DNA of 32,815 nucleotides, taken from NCBI GenBank assembly GCA_902801795.1, contig CADCJQ010000007.1:1-32815 (forward strand), written 5' to 3'. The notes under the pieces are model-generated. The model did no database searches, had not been told where the DNA came from, and saw only the letters and a list, made by a program, of their open reading frames with translations. The DNA is from an uncultured Erysipelotrichaceae bacterium. Lineage in GTDB: Bacteria; Bacillota_I; Bacilli_A; RF39; UBA660. The position numbers were made by a program, and so were the translations under genes. Positions 15,931 through 24,480 of this stretch are shown one piece after another (positions within the stretch are counted from its first letter, which is position 1; the number at the start of each line of letters is the position of its first letter).

Positions 15931-15959
15931 ATTATAACAAAAGTTTTTATATTTGACAA
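15931..15959 (-). promoter_or_regulatory. rpsU promoter
   Basis: TTGTCA (15959-15954), a 17-base spacer, and TATAAT (15936-15931) with an extended TG motif before it. Confidence 0.85.
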
Positions 15960-16124
15960 TATTTTTTATTTCTTTTTTTACTTTTTTTATAAAAATACAT
16001 AAATTATTGATAAAAAACATTTCATTATTAATTATTTAATCATTTTTTGTAGCAAAAAGAACTGATAAAAATAAATACTTTTCTTTAGTGTTTTTTCTCT
16101 ATATTATTTTGTAACATATAAATT

Positions 16125-16283
16125 TTAACAAATTAAATTATATAGTCCTCGAAAAAAAGTACCAAGGTATATGCCTAAATTATAAAGTGCTTGCACAACA
16201 TAATTTATTATCACTATACATAAAAAACTAAGAAAAAACAATAATATTCCCTTACTAATTTTAATTAAAAAAATTTTATTCAT
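16125..16283 (-). CDS. Small membrane protein coupled to the bacteriocin peptide gene (candidate immunity protein)
   Basis: A 52-residue ORF, MNKIFLIKISKGILLFFLSF onward, with a long hydrophobic segment (residues about 12-32) and an ending of GTFFRGLYNLIC. Its ATG shares a base with the TAA of the preceding bacteriocin gene (TAATG), the arrangement of translational coupling. There is no double-glycine leader. Small hydrophobic proteins right after class II bacteriocin genes are often immunity proteins, which is my preferred reading. The C-terminal half (NY-x3-A-, IY-L-G, final Cys) loosely echoes the preceding peptide, so it may instead be a third related peptide. Confidence 0.6.
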   Translation of the reverse strand: MNKIFLIKISKGILLFFLSFLCIVIINYVVQALYNLGIYLGTFFRGLYNLIC

Positions 16284-16447
16284 TAAAAACTGCATACATT
16301 TCCGCTGGCAATTCGTCTTATTGCACCTCCAAAACCGCGTCCAACATCATAAATAGTTTTTACTGCAGTTGATAAATAATTAAGAAATGTTGCTCCAAGA
16401 CTTTCTCCACCTGTTACTTTAACCATTTCATTATCATTTACAATCAT
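16283..16447 (-). CDS. Bacteriocin-like peptide with double-glycine leader (peptide 2)
   Basis: A 54-residue precursor. The ATG at 16447 is set by TAAGGAGG just upstream. The leader MIVNDNEMVKVTGG ends in the Gly-Gly cut by C39-peptidase exporters. The mature peptide would have 40 residues, beginning ESLGATFLNY, with a GRGFGGAIRR stretch (GxxxG) and one cysteine near the end (NVCSF). GxxxG motifs in paired peptides are typical of class IIb bacteriocins, which insert together into a target membrane. The exporter with C39 domain lies upstream in the same operon. Activity and partner use are inferred. Confidence 0.8.
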   Translation of the reverse strand: MIVNDNEMVKVTGGESLGATFLNYLSTAVKTIYDVGRGFGGAIRRIASGNVCSF

Positions 16448-16458
16448 TTTCTTCCTCC

Positions 16459-16599
16459 TTAACTCCGACATTTTTCCGGCCTTGCAATACCATCAATTAC
16501 TCCCGCAACAAAAGTCACTAAAAGAGAAATACCTGCAATTGCCCATCCAGTAATACCACCATTAATATTTTTTAATTCTTCATCTTTTAATTTTTTCAT
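16459..16599 (-). CDS. Bacteriocin-like peptide with double-glycine leader (peptide 1)
   Basis: A 46-residue precursor whose ATG directly follows the TAA of the accessory gene, with AAAGGAG inside that gene's end. The leader MKKLKDEELKNINGG is a textbook double-glycine leader with the LxNIxGG ending. The mature 31-residue peptide starts ITGWAIAGIS, is hydrophobic, holds GVIDG (GxxxG) and ends ARPEKCRS with one cysteine. It resembles Blp / lactobin-cerein class II peptides as I remember them. Peptide 2 begins 11 bases downstream, consistent with a two-peptide bacteriocin. Confidence 0.82.
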   Translation of the reverse strand: MKKLKDEELKNINGGITGWAIAGISLLVTFVAGVIDGIARPEKCRS

Positions 16600-17010
16600 T
16601 TAAACTCCTTTAACAATTCTAATAATATAATTCATAAAACTTTCATTATCCAAATAAACTTTACATGTTTTCGTATTTACTAATAAGTCAATAGGAAAAT
16701 GAATATTTACCAAATATATCATATTTTTTTCTTCAATTTTATCTATATCAAAATCATAACTAATGTCATCAATATAAAGTTTTTTACTTTCCTTTATAAT
16801 GTCTAAATTTTCATTATCAACTATAATATACGCATTTTTAGTATCAATAAACTCTAATTGATTTACATAATATCTCTGTTTTTTTATTACCAACAATAAA
16901 ATAATTATTAAAACAATAACTAATACAACTATTACTATGTATTTATAGCATTGTTTTTTTGTTTCAAAGTAATCATCATGAAATATTGGATTATCATTCA
17001 TCTTAACCAT
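16600..17010 (-). CDS. Short membrane accessory protein of the bacteriocin exporter
   Basis: About 136 residues from ATG 17010, whose GGAGGTGA site lies inside the exporter gene; the two genes overlap by 8 bases. One long helix (residues about 22-43, IVIVVLVIVLIIILLLVI) is followed by a β-rich external domain of about 90 residues. Its place between exporter and peptides fits the HlyD/BlpB-type accessory subunit, but those are usually over 400 residues, with a coiled coil absent here. It may be a reduced accessory or an unrelated immunity or processing factor; the sequence alone does not decide. Confidence 0.65.
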   Translation of the reverse strand: MVKMNDNPIFHDDYFETKKQCYKYIVIVVLVIVLIIILLLVIKKQRYYVNQLEFIDTKNAYIIVDNENLDIIKESKKLYIDDISYDFDIDKIEEKNMIYLVNIHFPIDLLVNTKTCKVYLDNESFMNYIIRIVKGV

Positions 17011-19084
17011 TTTTTCTTTCACCTCCAAATTCAATTATTTGATTGAATAAATCCATATTACTTTTTCGATGACTTACAATAATAAATGTTTTATCTTTAT
17101 AAATACTAAAAAGATATTTTAAAATATTTCTTTCTTTATTAATATCAAGAGAGCTAAAAGTTTCATCATAAATATAAATATTACTATATCCAATTAAACT
17201 TCTCGCAATTAAAATTCTTCCCTTTTCTCCGCCAGAAATATTTTCTCCATTATTTTCAATTAAATAATTAAAACCTAAACTACTTTTACTAACAATTTCA
17301 TCTATATAAAGATTTTTGGCTAATTCTAAAAACTTCTTATAAGGTATTTTACGCCCTAACGTAATATTTTCATAAACTGTATCTGTATATAAATATTCAT
17401 TTTGTGAAATATAACAAATATTATTACGTAAAGAATAAATATCAATTTTCTTCAAATCAAATCCATCGATAGTAATATTACCAGTATAATTATTATCTAA
17501 ATATTTAATTAACAGTTTAATTAAAGTACTTTTACCACTACCACTTTCACTACATACTAAAACTTTATTACCTTCCTTTATTTCTAAAGAAAGATTATTT
17601 AAAACATAATCTACTCCATTATATGAATAACTAACATTACTAATATCAATTCTTCCCTGCAAATATCTGATGTTAGTATTTTCATTATATAAAATTTTTT
17701 CTTGTGGAATATTATATATTTCCTTAACTCTCTTTACTGATTCTTTAGTATTTTGATATAACAAAGACAAATCAAGAATATTTTTTATTGGCTCAATTAA
17801 ATAATTTGAAAGTGTAATAAAGGTAATTAAAGAATTAATTGAAAAATTACCTTCTTTAATAATTAAAGCACCTTGATATAAAATTAGCAAATTTCCAACT
17901 GTTAAAATACTATTTTTAAAGAAATTAAGATAACTCATTTTTTTAATTATTTCTTTTTTATTATTATTAAAATTAGTATATTTATTATAAAATCTCTTAC
18001 ATATATACTTTTGCAATGATAAATTTTTAATAGTTTCAAAAGATGCTAATGTTTCAACCAAATAATTATTTACAGAACTAGATTCTTGATAGTTTTCTCG
18101 AATATTATTTTTTAATAATTTATTACCTAACACTGTAATATTAACATACAAAAATAAGATAATAATAATTATTAAAGATAATGAAAAGTTCAAATTAATC
18201 ATAACAATAAAAATAGCAATTGCCAATATTAAATCAACAAAAACTCCAATAATAAAATTACTAAGTAAATCTTTAAGATTACCAAGGTCATTAATTCTTG
18301 TTAATAAGTCACCATTAGTATGATTTTTAAAATATAGATAAGGAAGATTAATGATATGATGATATATTTTATTTACAAGATGATTGTCCAAGAAAAAAGA
18401 AAGGTTATTTAAAAGAAATTGGCGAAATAAATTTACAATATATTTTATAATTATTAAAGAAAATAATATAACAAAAATAGTAAAAATATTATTTGAAGAA
18501 ATCATATTTAATTCATTAAATAATAATTTAAAATTATACGAATTAAAAATATTTAATAATGTATAAAATAAAGAAAGAAAAAGAATAATAATACCAATTA
18601 TCTTATATTTAGATAAGATGTTAATTACATCGTCAAAGAAGTTATTATTAATTATTATCTTAGGAATAGACTGTTTTGGTTTTAGGACAATGTAATAATT
18701 AGTTGTTAAATTCATAAAATTAGAAAAAGAAAAGAAAATATAACCTCTTGCGGGATCCATCACAAGAATTTTATCTTTTTTTAAATCTATTTTATAAATG
18801 ACAACAAAATGATTATATTTTTTATCTATTGATATATGTGCAATTACTGGTAATAATTCTTTTTTCAAATTCTTAATTTTACCTTTTAAACCATATGCTT
18901 CAAAACCTAATTCTCTTGCTGTTCTTAAAATATTAATTGCATTAACACCACTATTAGTTGTCTTAGTTAATTCTCTTAAATACTCTTTAGAGACATTACC
19001 ATTATAATATTTAATTATTGATAATAAAGAACATACGCCGCAATCTTTTTGATCATCTTGTAAGATACAATATTTGTCACTCAT
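17003..19084 (-). CDS. Bacteriocin ABC exporter with C39 peptidase domain
   Basis: A 693-residue peptidase-containing ABC transporter that removes double-glycine leaders and exports the mature peptides. The N-terminal C39 domain has QDDQKDCGVCSLL (Cys15 nucleophile), His92 in KYNHFVVI and Asp110 in VMDPARG, a complete triad. Six membrane helices follow (about 160-440). The ATPase domain has Walker A ESGSGKST, signature ISGGEKGR, Walker B IYIYDETFSSLD and the H-loop IIVSHR. GGGAGG precedes ATG 19084. It heads the operon with the accessory and peptide genes and is divergent from the LexA-like regulator. Length matches the family (about 700). Confidence 0.95.
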   Translation of the reverse strand: MSDKYCILQDDQKDCGVCSLLSIIKYYNGNVSKEYLRELTKTTNSGVNAINILRTARELGFEAYGLKGKIKNLKKELLPVIAHISIDKKYNHFVVIYKIDLKKDKILVMDPARGYIFFSFSNFMNLTTNYYIVLKPKQSIPKIIINNNFFDDVINILSKYKIIGIIILFLSLFYTLLNIFNSYNFKLLFNELNMISSNNIFTIFVILFSLIIIKYIVNLFRQFLLNNLSFFLDNHLVNKIYHHIINLPYLYFKNHTNGDLLTRINDLGNLKDLLSNFIIGVFVDLILAIAIFIVMINLNFSLSLIIIIILFLYVNITVLGNKLLKNNIRENYQESSSVNNYLVETLASFETIKNLSLQKYICKRFYNKYTNFNNNKKEIIKKMSYLNFFKNSILTVGNLLILYQGALIIKEGNFSINSLITFITLSNYLIEPIKNILDLSLLYQNTKESVKRVKEIYNIPQEKILYNENTNIRYLQGRIDISNVSYSYNGVDYVLNNLSLEIKEGNKVLVCSESGSGKSTLIKLLIKYLDNNYTGNITIDGFDLKKIDIYSLRNNICYISQNEYLYTDTVYENITLGRKIPYKKFLELAKNLYIDEIVSKSSLGFNYLIENNGENISGGEKGRILIARSLIGYSNIYIYDETFSSLDINKERNILKYLFSIYKDKTFIIVSHRKSNMDLFNQIIEFGGERKNG

Positions 19085-19181
19085 TCATCCTCCCATAAAT
19101 AAGATTATCGGATTATTTAAAAAAAACATTATTTTTTTTAAAATTTTTTTAGTCTTTATTTTTAAGGGAAAACTTTAAATC

Positions 19182-19204
19182 AGTATAGCAAACATTTGTT
19201 TACA
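19182..19204. promoter_or_regulatory. Divergent promoter region with SOS-box-like palindrome
   Basis: AAACATTTGTTT (19190-19201) is a near-palindrome close to the Gram-positive LexA box (GAACATATGTTC). On the minus strand it lies 2 bases upstream of TATACT (19187-19182), the probable -10 of the bacteriocin operon. On the plus strand its end overlaps TTTACA (19199-19204), a likely -35 of the LexA-like gene. One bound repressor could shut both promoters. Confidence 0.55.
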
Positions 19205-19263
19205 TAAAACTTGAATAATATTTATACATGTGTAATAATATAAATAATTTACAAGGAGATTTC

Positions 19264-19809
19264 ATGAGTGAAAAGCAAAAAAAAGTTTTAGATGAAATAA
19301 TTAAATATTATGAAAATAATAATTCAATGCCAACCATTCGTTATTTGCAAAAAGAACTACATTATAAATCAACTAAAACAGTATATAATCATTTACAACA
19401 ACTCGAAAAAAAGAATTATTTAAAACGAAATGAAAACAACAAATTAGTAGTAAATAACATTAGTATGAAATATCAAGATGGAATAAAAACAATTAATATT
19501 TTAAATAGTACTCAAAAAATATCATTAATTATAGAAAAAAACAAGGAATATATAGGTTTTATCCTTGAAAACAATTATTTTATAGATATGCATTTAATGA
19601 AAAATGATATTTTAATTATTGAAAAAAACAAAAAAATTAAGAATAATCAACTTGGATTATTTATTATTGATAAAAAATATCGTATTATGAAATATTTCTA
19701 TCAAGATGGTTTTCATATTTTAAAAGATAGCGAACAAATTATTCTCAATAAAATAAAGTTAATTGGAACCGTTATTATGGTTGAAAGACAAATAAAAAAT
19801 GATAAGTAA
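19264..19809 (+). CDS. LexA-like repressor lacking the S24 protease serine
   Basis: A 181-residue protein starting at ATG 19264 after AAGGAGAT. Residues 3-65 are a LexA-type winged helix: KQKKVLDEI, MPTIRYLQKEL, then STKTVYNHLQQLEKKNYL. The rest aligns to the LexA S24 fold: DILIIEKN matches the GDLVIV segment and IMKYFYQDG keeps the lysine (Lys143). The catalytic serine position is Tyr105 (ENNYF in place of GDSM), and no Ala-Gly cleavage site is visible between domains, so RecA-stimulated self-cleavage is unlikely. It is divergent from the bacteriocin operon with a LexA-box-like site between, so it probably controls that operon and itself. What would relieve repression is unknown. Confidence 0.75.
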   Translation: MSEKQKKVLDEIIKYYENNNSMPTIRYLQKELHYKSTKTVYNHLQQLEKKNYLKRNENNKLVVNNISMKYQDGIKTINILNSTQKISLIIEKNKEYIGFILENNYFIDMHLMKNDILIIEKNKKIKNNQLGLFIIDKKYRIMKYFYQDGFHILKDSEQIILNKIKLIGTVIMVERQIKNDK

Positions 19810-19827
19810 TTATTACCTATCATTTTT
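19795..19827. terminator. Bidirectional terminator between lexA-like gene and polC
   Basis: AAAAATGATA (19795-19804) pairs with TATCATTTTT (19818-19827), with GTAAT/ATTAC inside. A's and T's on the two sides suit both converging genes. Confidence 0.9.
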
Positions 19828-19834
19828 ATCTTTT

Positions 19835-22800
19835 CTAAAATAATGATAACTGACTTGATTCGGGAAGTCCATCTAAAATATGCATTTCTCTTAATTTATC
19901 AATTAAGGTGCCACTAACTTTAGCGCGATTTTGTAATTCTTCAATGCTAAGAAATGGCTTTTTTTCACGTTCTTCAACTATTAGATTAGCAACAGTCTCT
20001 CCTAAACCATCAATTGTTCTAAATGGTGGAATTAAATGGTTCGTTCCATTAACAACAAATTTTTTCGAATCAGATTTTTCAAGACTAATTGGATCAAAAA
20101 TAATACCTCTTGCGGTTGCTTCACGACATATTCTAAGACATCCTAAAACACTAGTTTCCTTATTACTTGCTTCAAATCCTTTATTTTCTAAATCAATAAT
20201 TCTTTTGGTAATAGCATCATATCCTTTAATCATGACATCAACATCAAAATCACTTTCTCGAATGGAAAAATAAGCAGCATAATAATTAATTGGTTGATAA
20301 ACTTTAAACCAAGCAATACGCATAGCACTCATAACATAAGCACAAGCATGAGCTTTAGGAAACATATACTGAATTTTTTCACAAGAATCAATATACCATG
20401 ATACAATACCCGCTTCTTGCATTTTAGCCTTCCACATGGCCCAACCTTCACGATCTTTTCTAGCTTTTCCCTTACGAACAAATTCCATAATTTTAAAAGC
20501 ATCTTTGGGTTTCATTCCGTGGTTAGATAAATATAACATAATATCGTCACGACAACCAATAACTTCCTTAAATTCACAGACTTTGTCTTCAATCAATTTC
20601 TCAGCATTGCCACTCCATACATCGGTTCCATGAGATAATCCTGATATTTTAACCATATCGCCAAATGTTTCAGGCTTTGCTTTAACAAGCATATTAATGA
20701 CAAAGTTAGTTCCCATTTCTGGTAAACCTAGTGTTCCCGTTTCACAATCAATTTGTTCGGGTTTTAATCCTAAAGCATCAGGACTTCTTAATAAACTAAG
20801 AACTTTAGGATCGCTATTAGGTAATGTGGTTACATCTATTCCCGATAAATCTTGTAACATTCTTAAAATAGTTGGATCATCGTGACCAAGTATATCAAGT
20901 TTTAAAACATCTTGATCAATAGCGTGATAATCAAAATGCGTTGTTCGCCATGCGGCTGTTAATTCATCAGCAGGATATTGAAATGGTGTAAAATCAAAAA
21001 CATCCATATAACTTGGGATAACAACAATACCACCAGGATGTTGACCAGTTGTCCTTTTAACACCTGTACATCCTTTAGCCAAACGTTCTATTTCGGCTGG
21101 ATGAACATTATCAATTCCTTTTTTTTCAAAATAACCTTTAACAAAACCATATGCCGTTTTTTCCGCAACAGTACCAATTGTTCCCGCACGATAAACATTA
21201 TCTTCTCCAAAAATAACTTTCGTATAAGCATGAGCTGACGCTTGATTATCTCCAGAGAAATTTAAATCAATATCAGGAACTTTATCAGCATTAAAACCTA
21301 AGAAAGTCGCAAATGGCATATCTTGTCCTTCTTTAGACATCATTTCGCCACAATTAGGGCATACTTTATCAGGAAGATCATAACCACTTGCAGAATAATT
21401 AATCGAAAGTGGTGTTTTACCATCATCCTCAGTAAAAATACTTGTTTTACATTTTTTACACAAATAATGTGCTGGCAATGGGTTTACCTCAGTTATTCCC
21501 ATCATTGTTGCTACAAAACTAGAACCTACTGATCCACGGGAACCAACAAGATAACCTTCATCATTGGAATGCTTAACGAGTTTTTGGGCAATAAGGTAAA
21601 TAACGTCAAAACCTCCACCAATAATACCACCTAATAATTTCTTTGTTTCTAGTTCTAAAGCCTTATCATCACCTAAAATTTTAGTAGCATTATCTTTTTC
21701 TTCAGGAATTTCCAGTTTCTTTTCAAAATCACTTTTAACATAGTCTTTCGTTAATTTAAATACTCTATCATATCCATCCTTAACAATTTCTCCTAAAGTT
21801 TTATAAAATAATTCCTTATCATCATTACCAGGATATAATCTTGCTGTTTCAAGACGTGTTAATTCCATAATTTTATCGCCATACAATTCTTGAGCAATAC
21901 GTTCTTCAATTAAATGAGGAAGTGGATCACCATACATACTATGAGCCTTATTATAGACCATATCATAAACATCTTCCCTACTACGATCAAATTTAGGTGA
22001 AAAAGGTATTCCTCCAGTATCAATTATTACTTCTACTTCTTCAACCATATCTGCAATTTTCCTAGGATTATCAATAACCAATTTATGAACTAAATCATCA
22101 TCATTTAAAAATTCAAAATCACTCAACATCTCCTTAGTTGTTCGAAAATGCATAGAAGGTATTTCAGTAATATCTTTTTTAGCAAGAGGATGTAACCCTC
22201 CTCCAGGATTTTTTTGATTAATAATTATCTCGCGATAAATCTTATCTTCTCTTGTCATATGATGCACATCGCCTGTTGCTACAATTATTTTTCCTGATTC
22301 TTCTGTTAAACGAATAATTTTCTTTAAATGATTTTCAAGTTCCTCTTCATTTAGAAAATCTCCCGTTTGTAAAAGATGAATATAACATTCTGGTGGCTGT
22401 ATTTCAACATAATCATAAAAGCCAATAATATCACGCATTTCTTCATCACTTTTACTACGTGATTCAATAAATACTTCACTTTCATAACAACCACTACCAA
22501 CTAAAATTCCTTCACGAAGACTTTCAAGTTCACTACGTAAGATTCTCGCTCCACGATAAAAATGCTTCGTATTCGCAATTGAAATAATCTTAAATAAATT
22601 TTTTAAGCCTTTCTTGTTTTTAACTAATAAATTAATATGATAGTTACGACCAATTTTATGAATATCTTCTTTATTAACAAGTTTATCCAAATCTTTAATT
22701 GTAATAATATTAATACTTGCAAGTCGTTTCATCATCTTATGAAAAACAAGAGCGGTTGCTAAAGCATCATAATCCCCTCGATGGTGTGATTCTTCATCAA

Positions 22801-24472
22801 ATTCTACGCCATAACGTTTAGTAATTGCTGATAAGCCATGACGCGATGAATCTTGATCAAGTAACCTTGATAATGCAAGCGTATCGATTACCGTATTTTG
22901 ATATTCTCCTAAAGAATATTTTTTATAAGCCATTTCTAAGAAACTCGTATCAAATTTAGCATTATGAGCAACCATCGGTAATGTACCCGTCCATTTAATA
23001 AATTCTTTGACTGCTTCTTCTTCACAAGGACAATCACTAACCATTTCATTAGTAATACTAGTAACATTTGTAATTCTTTCACTAATAGGATTGGGTGGTT
23101 TAATCAACATATCAAATTTATCAATTATTTCACCATCTTTTAATTTAACAGCTCCAATTTCAATTATCGAATCACCATTAGCAGCATTAAAACCTGTCGT
23201 TTCAAAGTCAAATACCACATACTCATTTTCAAGTAAAACACTTTCATCTTCTCTTTTTACAATTTCAATGTTATCATCAACAATAATTAATTCGGTTCCA
23301 TAGATTACTTTAAAATGTTCTTCCTTTGGTTTTCCTTTATTATAGCCAGTTACGGTACTATAAGCAATTGGAAAAGCCTGACAACCATTATGGTCAGTAA
23401 TAGCAATTGCTTTATGTCCCCATTTAATTGCTTGATTAACAATATCAATAGTATGTTTTCCTAAATCGAGTCCTGTTACCCCATCCATACCACTCATCAT
23501 TGTATGTGAATGTAATTCAATTCTTTTTTCTTCAGCATCGTCCATTATTTCATTTTTTTGACGATTAGAATAATTTATACTTTGAATATTAAATACTAAA
23601 TCTCCTCGAGAAAATTGATCTGCTTTCGTATATCCAAAAAACTTAAACCATTTCCCTTCTTTTAAAGTACTTAAATACTTTTCATATTCATCTTTATTTT
23701 TGGTAAATATTTTAGCATAAATACTATTAGTATAATCCGTTATTTTAAGAGTTAAAATTTTATAATCACTTTTCGTTGACTCAAATCCTTCAACACCAAA
23801 TATCTCTGCTTCAATCGCTAAATCATTATCTTCTCCAACAATCGAATCAATTGTCCTAATTTCTTCTTCAATTAATTTTCCATAAAAAACTCTTTCATCA
23901 TTAACCGTTTCATATTTCTTAGGTTTTGGTCCATAAAAATTAGGTTTTGTATTAGACGTTGTTATTTCTTGAGGTACTTCTACCTTAACTTTTAAATCTT
24001 TATTAATTTGTTGTTCAACTTTTGTACGATTAAATTCATTAACCATAACATTAATTTTTTTAAATCCCATTAAAGACATTACTTCATTAATTTTTTCAAT
24101 ATCTTCCTTACATTGATGTTCTTCACTAGTATTATTAAGTTCAATATAATAACTATTGTAATTACTTTTTAATCTTTCTTTTAAAAAAGCTAAATCACAA
24201 AAATTAGTAGCATAATCATAACACTCACGTATATAAGTAAAATCTTCTTTTAAGGTATCAATTTCAAGTACACATTGTGTACTAAAAAAAGTATCTAAAT
24301 ATTTATTTAATAGTAAATAAATATTTAATTTTAATGGCACATCTTGTTCTAAAATAATACGCATTTTGCTTTTATTAACTTTAACACGTTTTAAGGAACT
24401 CTTTAAAAAAGAAGAATATTCTTCTTCTGGAAAATTTATTGTCTTTAATAATTCTTCTAATTTCTTATCCAT
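19835..24472 (-). CDS. polC: DNA polymerase III α subunit, PolC type
   Basis: A 1545-residue replicative polymerase of low-GC Gram-positives. In order: N-terminal domain, OB fold (about 220-310), PHP domain starting ELHSHTMMSGMDG (about 320) and split by the proofreading exonuclease (YVVFDFETTG near 420, HRGDYDA later), a zinc-binding CKKCK...CPNCGE (about 1005-1040), the catalytic PDIDLNFSGD (about 1069) and a helix-hairpin-helix C-terminus. It is about 100 residues longer than B. subtilis PolC (1437), with no obvious foreign domain. AGGAG precedes ATG 24472. Gene order with the 285-residue unknown gene 8 bases upstream suggests co-transcription. Confidence 0.97.
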   Translation of the reverse strand: MDKKLEELLKTINFPEEEYSSFLKSSLKRVKVNKSKMRIILEQDVPLKLNIYLLLNKYLDTFFSTQCVLEIDTLKEDFTYIRECYDYATNFCDLAFLKERLKSNYNSYYIELNNTSEEHQCKEDIEKINEVMSLMGFKKINVMVNEFNRTKVEQQINKDLKVKVEVPQEITTSNTKPNFYGPKPKKYETVNDERVFYGKLIEEEIRTIDSIVGEDNDLAIEAEIFGVEGFESTKSDYKILTLKITDYTNSIYAKIFTKNKDEYEKYLSTLKEGKWFKFFGYTKADQFSRGDLVFNIQSINYSNRQKNEIMDDAEEKRIELHSHTMMSGMDGVTGLDLGKHTIDIVNQAIKWGHKAIAITDHNGCQAFPIAYSTVTGYNKGKPKEEHFKVIYGTELIIVDDNIEIVKREDESVLLENEYVVFDFETTGFNAANGDSIIEIGAVKLKDGEIIDKFDMLIKPPNPISERITNVTSITNEMVSDCPCEEEAVKEFIKWTGTLPMVAHNAKFDTSFLEMAYKKYSLGEYQNTVIDTLALSRLLDQDSSRHGLSAITKRYGVEFDEESHHRGDYDALATALVFHKMMKRLASINIITIKDLDKLVNKEDIHKIGRNYHINLLVKNKKGLKNLFKIISIANTKHFYRGARILRSELESLREGILVGSGCYESEVFIESRSKSDEEMRDIIGFYDYVEIQPPECYIHLLQTGDFLNEEELENHLKKIIRLTEESGKIIVATGDVHHMTREDKIYREIIINQKNPGGGLHPLAKKDITEIPSMHFRTTKEMLSDFEFLNDDDLVHKLVIDNPRKIADMVEEVEVIIDTGGIPFSPKFDRSREDVYDMVYNKAHSMYGDPLPHLIEERIAQELYGDKIMELTRLETARLYPGNDDKELFYKTLGEIVKDGYDRVFKLTKDYVKSDFEKKLEIPEEKDNATKILGDDKALELETKKLLGGIIGGGFDVIYLIAQKLVKHSNDEGYLVGSRGSVGSSFVATMMGITEVNPLPAHYLCKKCKTSIFTEDDGKTPLSINYSASGYDLPDKVCPNCGEMMSKEGQDMPFATFLGFNADKVPDIDLNFSGDNQASAHAYTKVIFGEDNVYRAGTIGTVAEKTAYGFVKGYFEKKGIDNVHPAEIERLAKGCTGVKRTTGQHPGGIVVIPSYMDVFDFTPFQYPADELTAAWRTTHFDYHAIDQDVLKLDILGHDDPTILRMLQDLSGIDVTTLPNSDPKVLSLLRSPDALGLKPEQIDCETGTLGLPEMGTNFVINMLVKAKPETFGDMVKISGLSHGTDVWSGNAEKLIEDKVCEFKEVIGCRDDIMLYLSNHGMKPKDAFKIMEFVRKGKARKDREGWAMWKAKMQEAGIVSWYIDSCEKIQYMFPKAHACAYVMSAMRIAWFKVYQPINYYAAYFSIRESDFDVDVMIKGYDAITKRIIDLENKGFEASNKETSVLGCLRICREATARGIIFDPISLEKSDSKKFVVNGTNHLIPPFRTIDGLGETVANLIVEEREKKPFLSIEELQNRAKVSGTLIDKLREMHILDGLPESSQLSLF

Positions 24473-24480
24473 AAATACTC

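Noticed and set aside
16283-16471. Eight extra N-terminal residues on bacteriocin peptide 2
   Set aside because: They overlap the TAAGGAGG ribosome site and the end of peptide 1; the ATG at 16447 gives a normal double-glycine leader.
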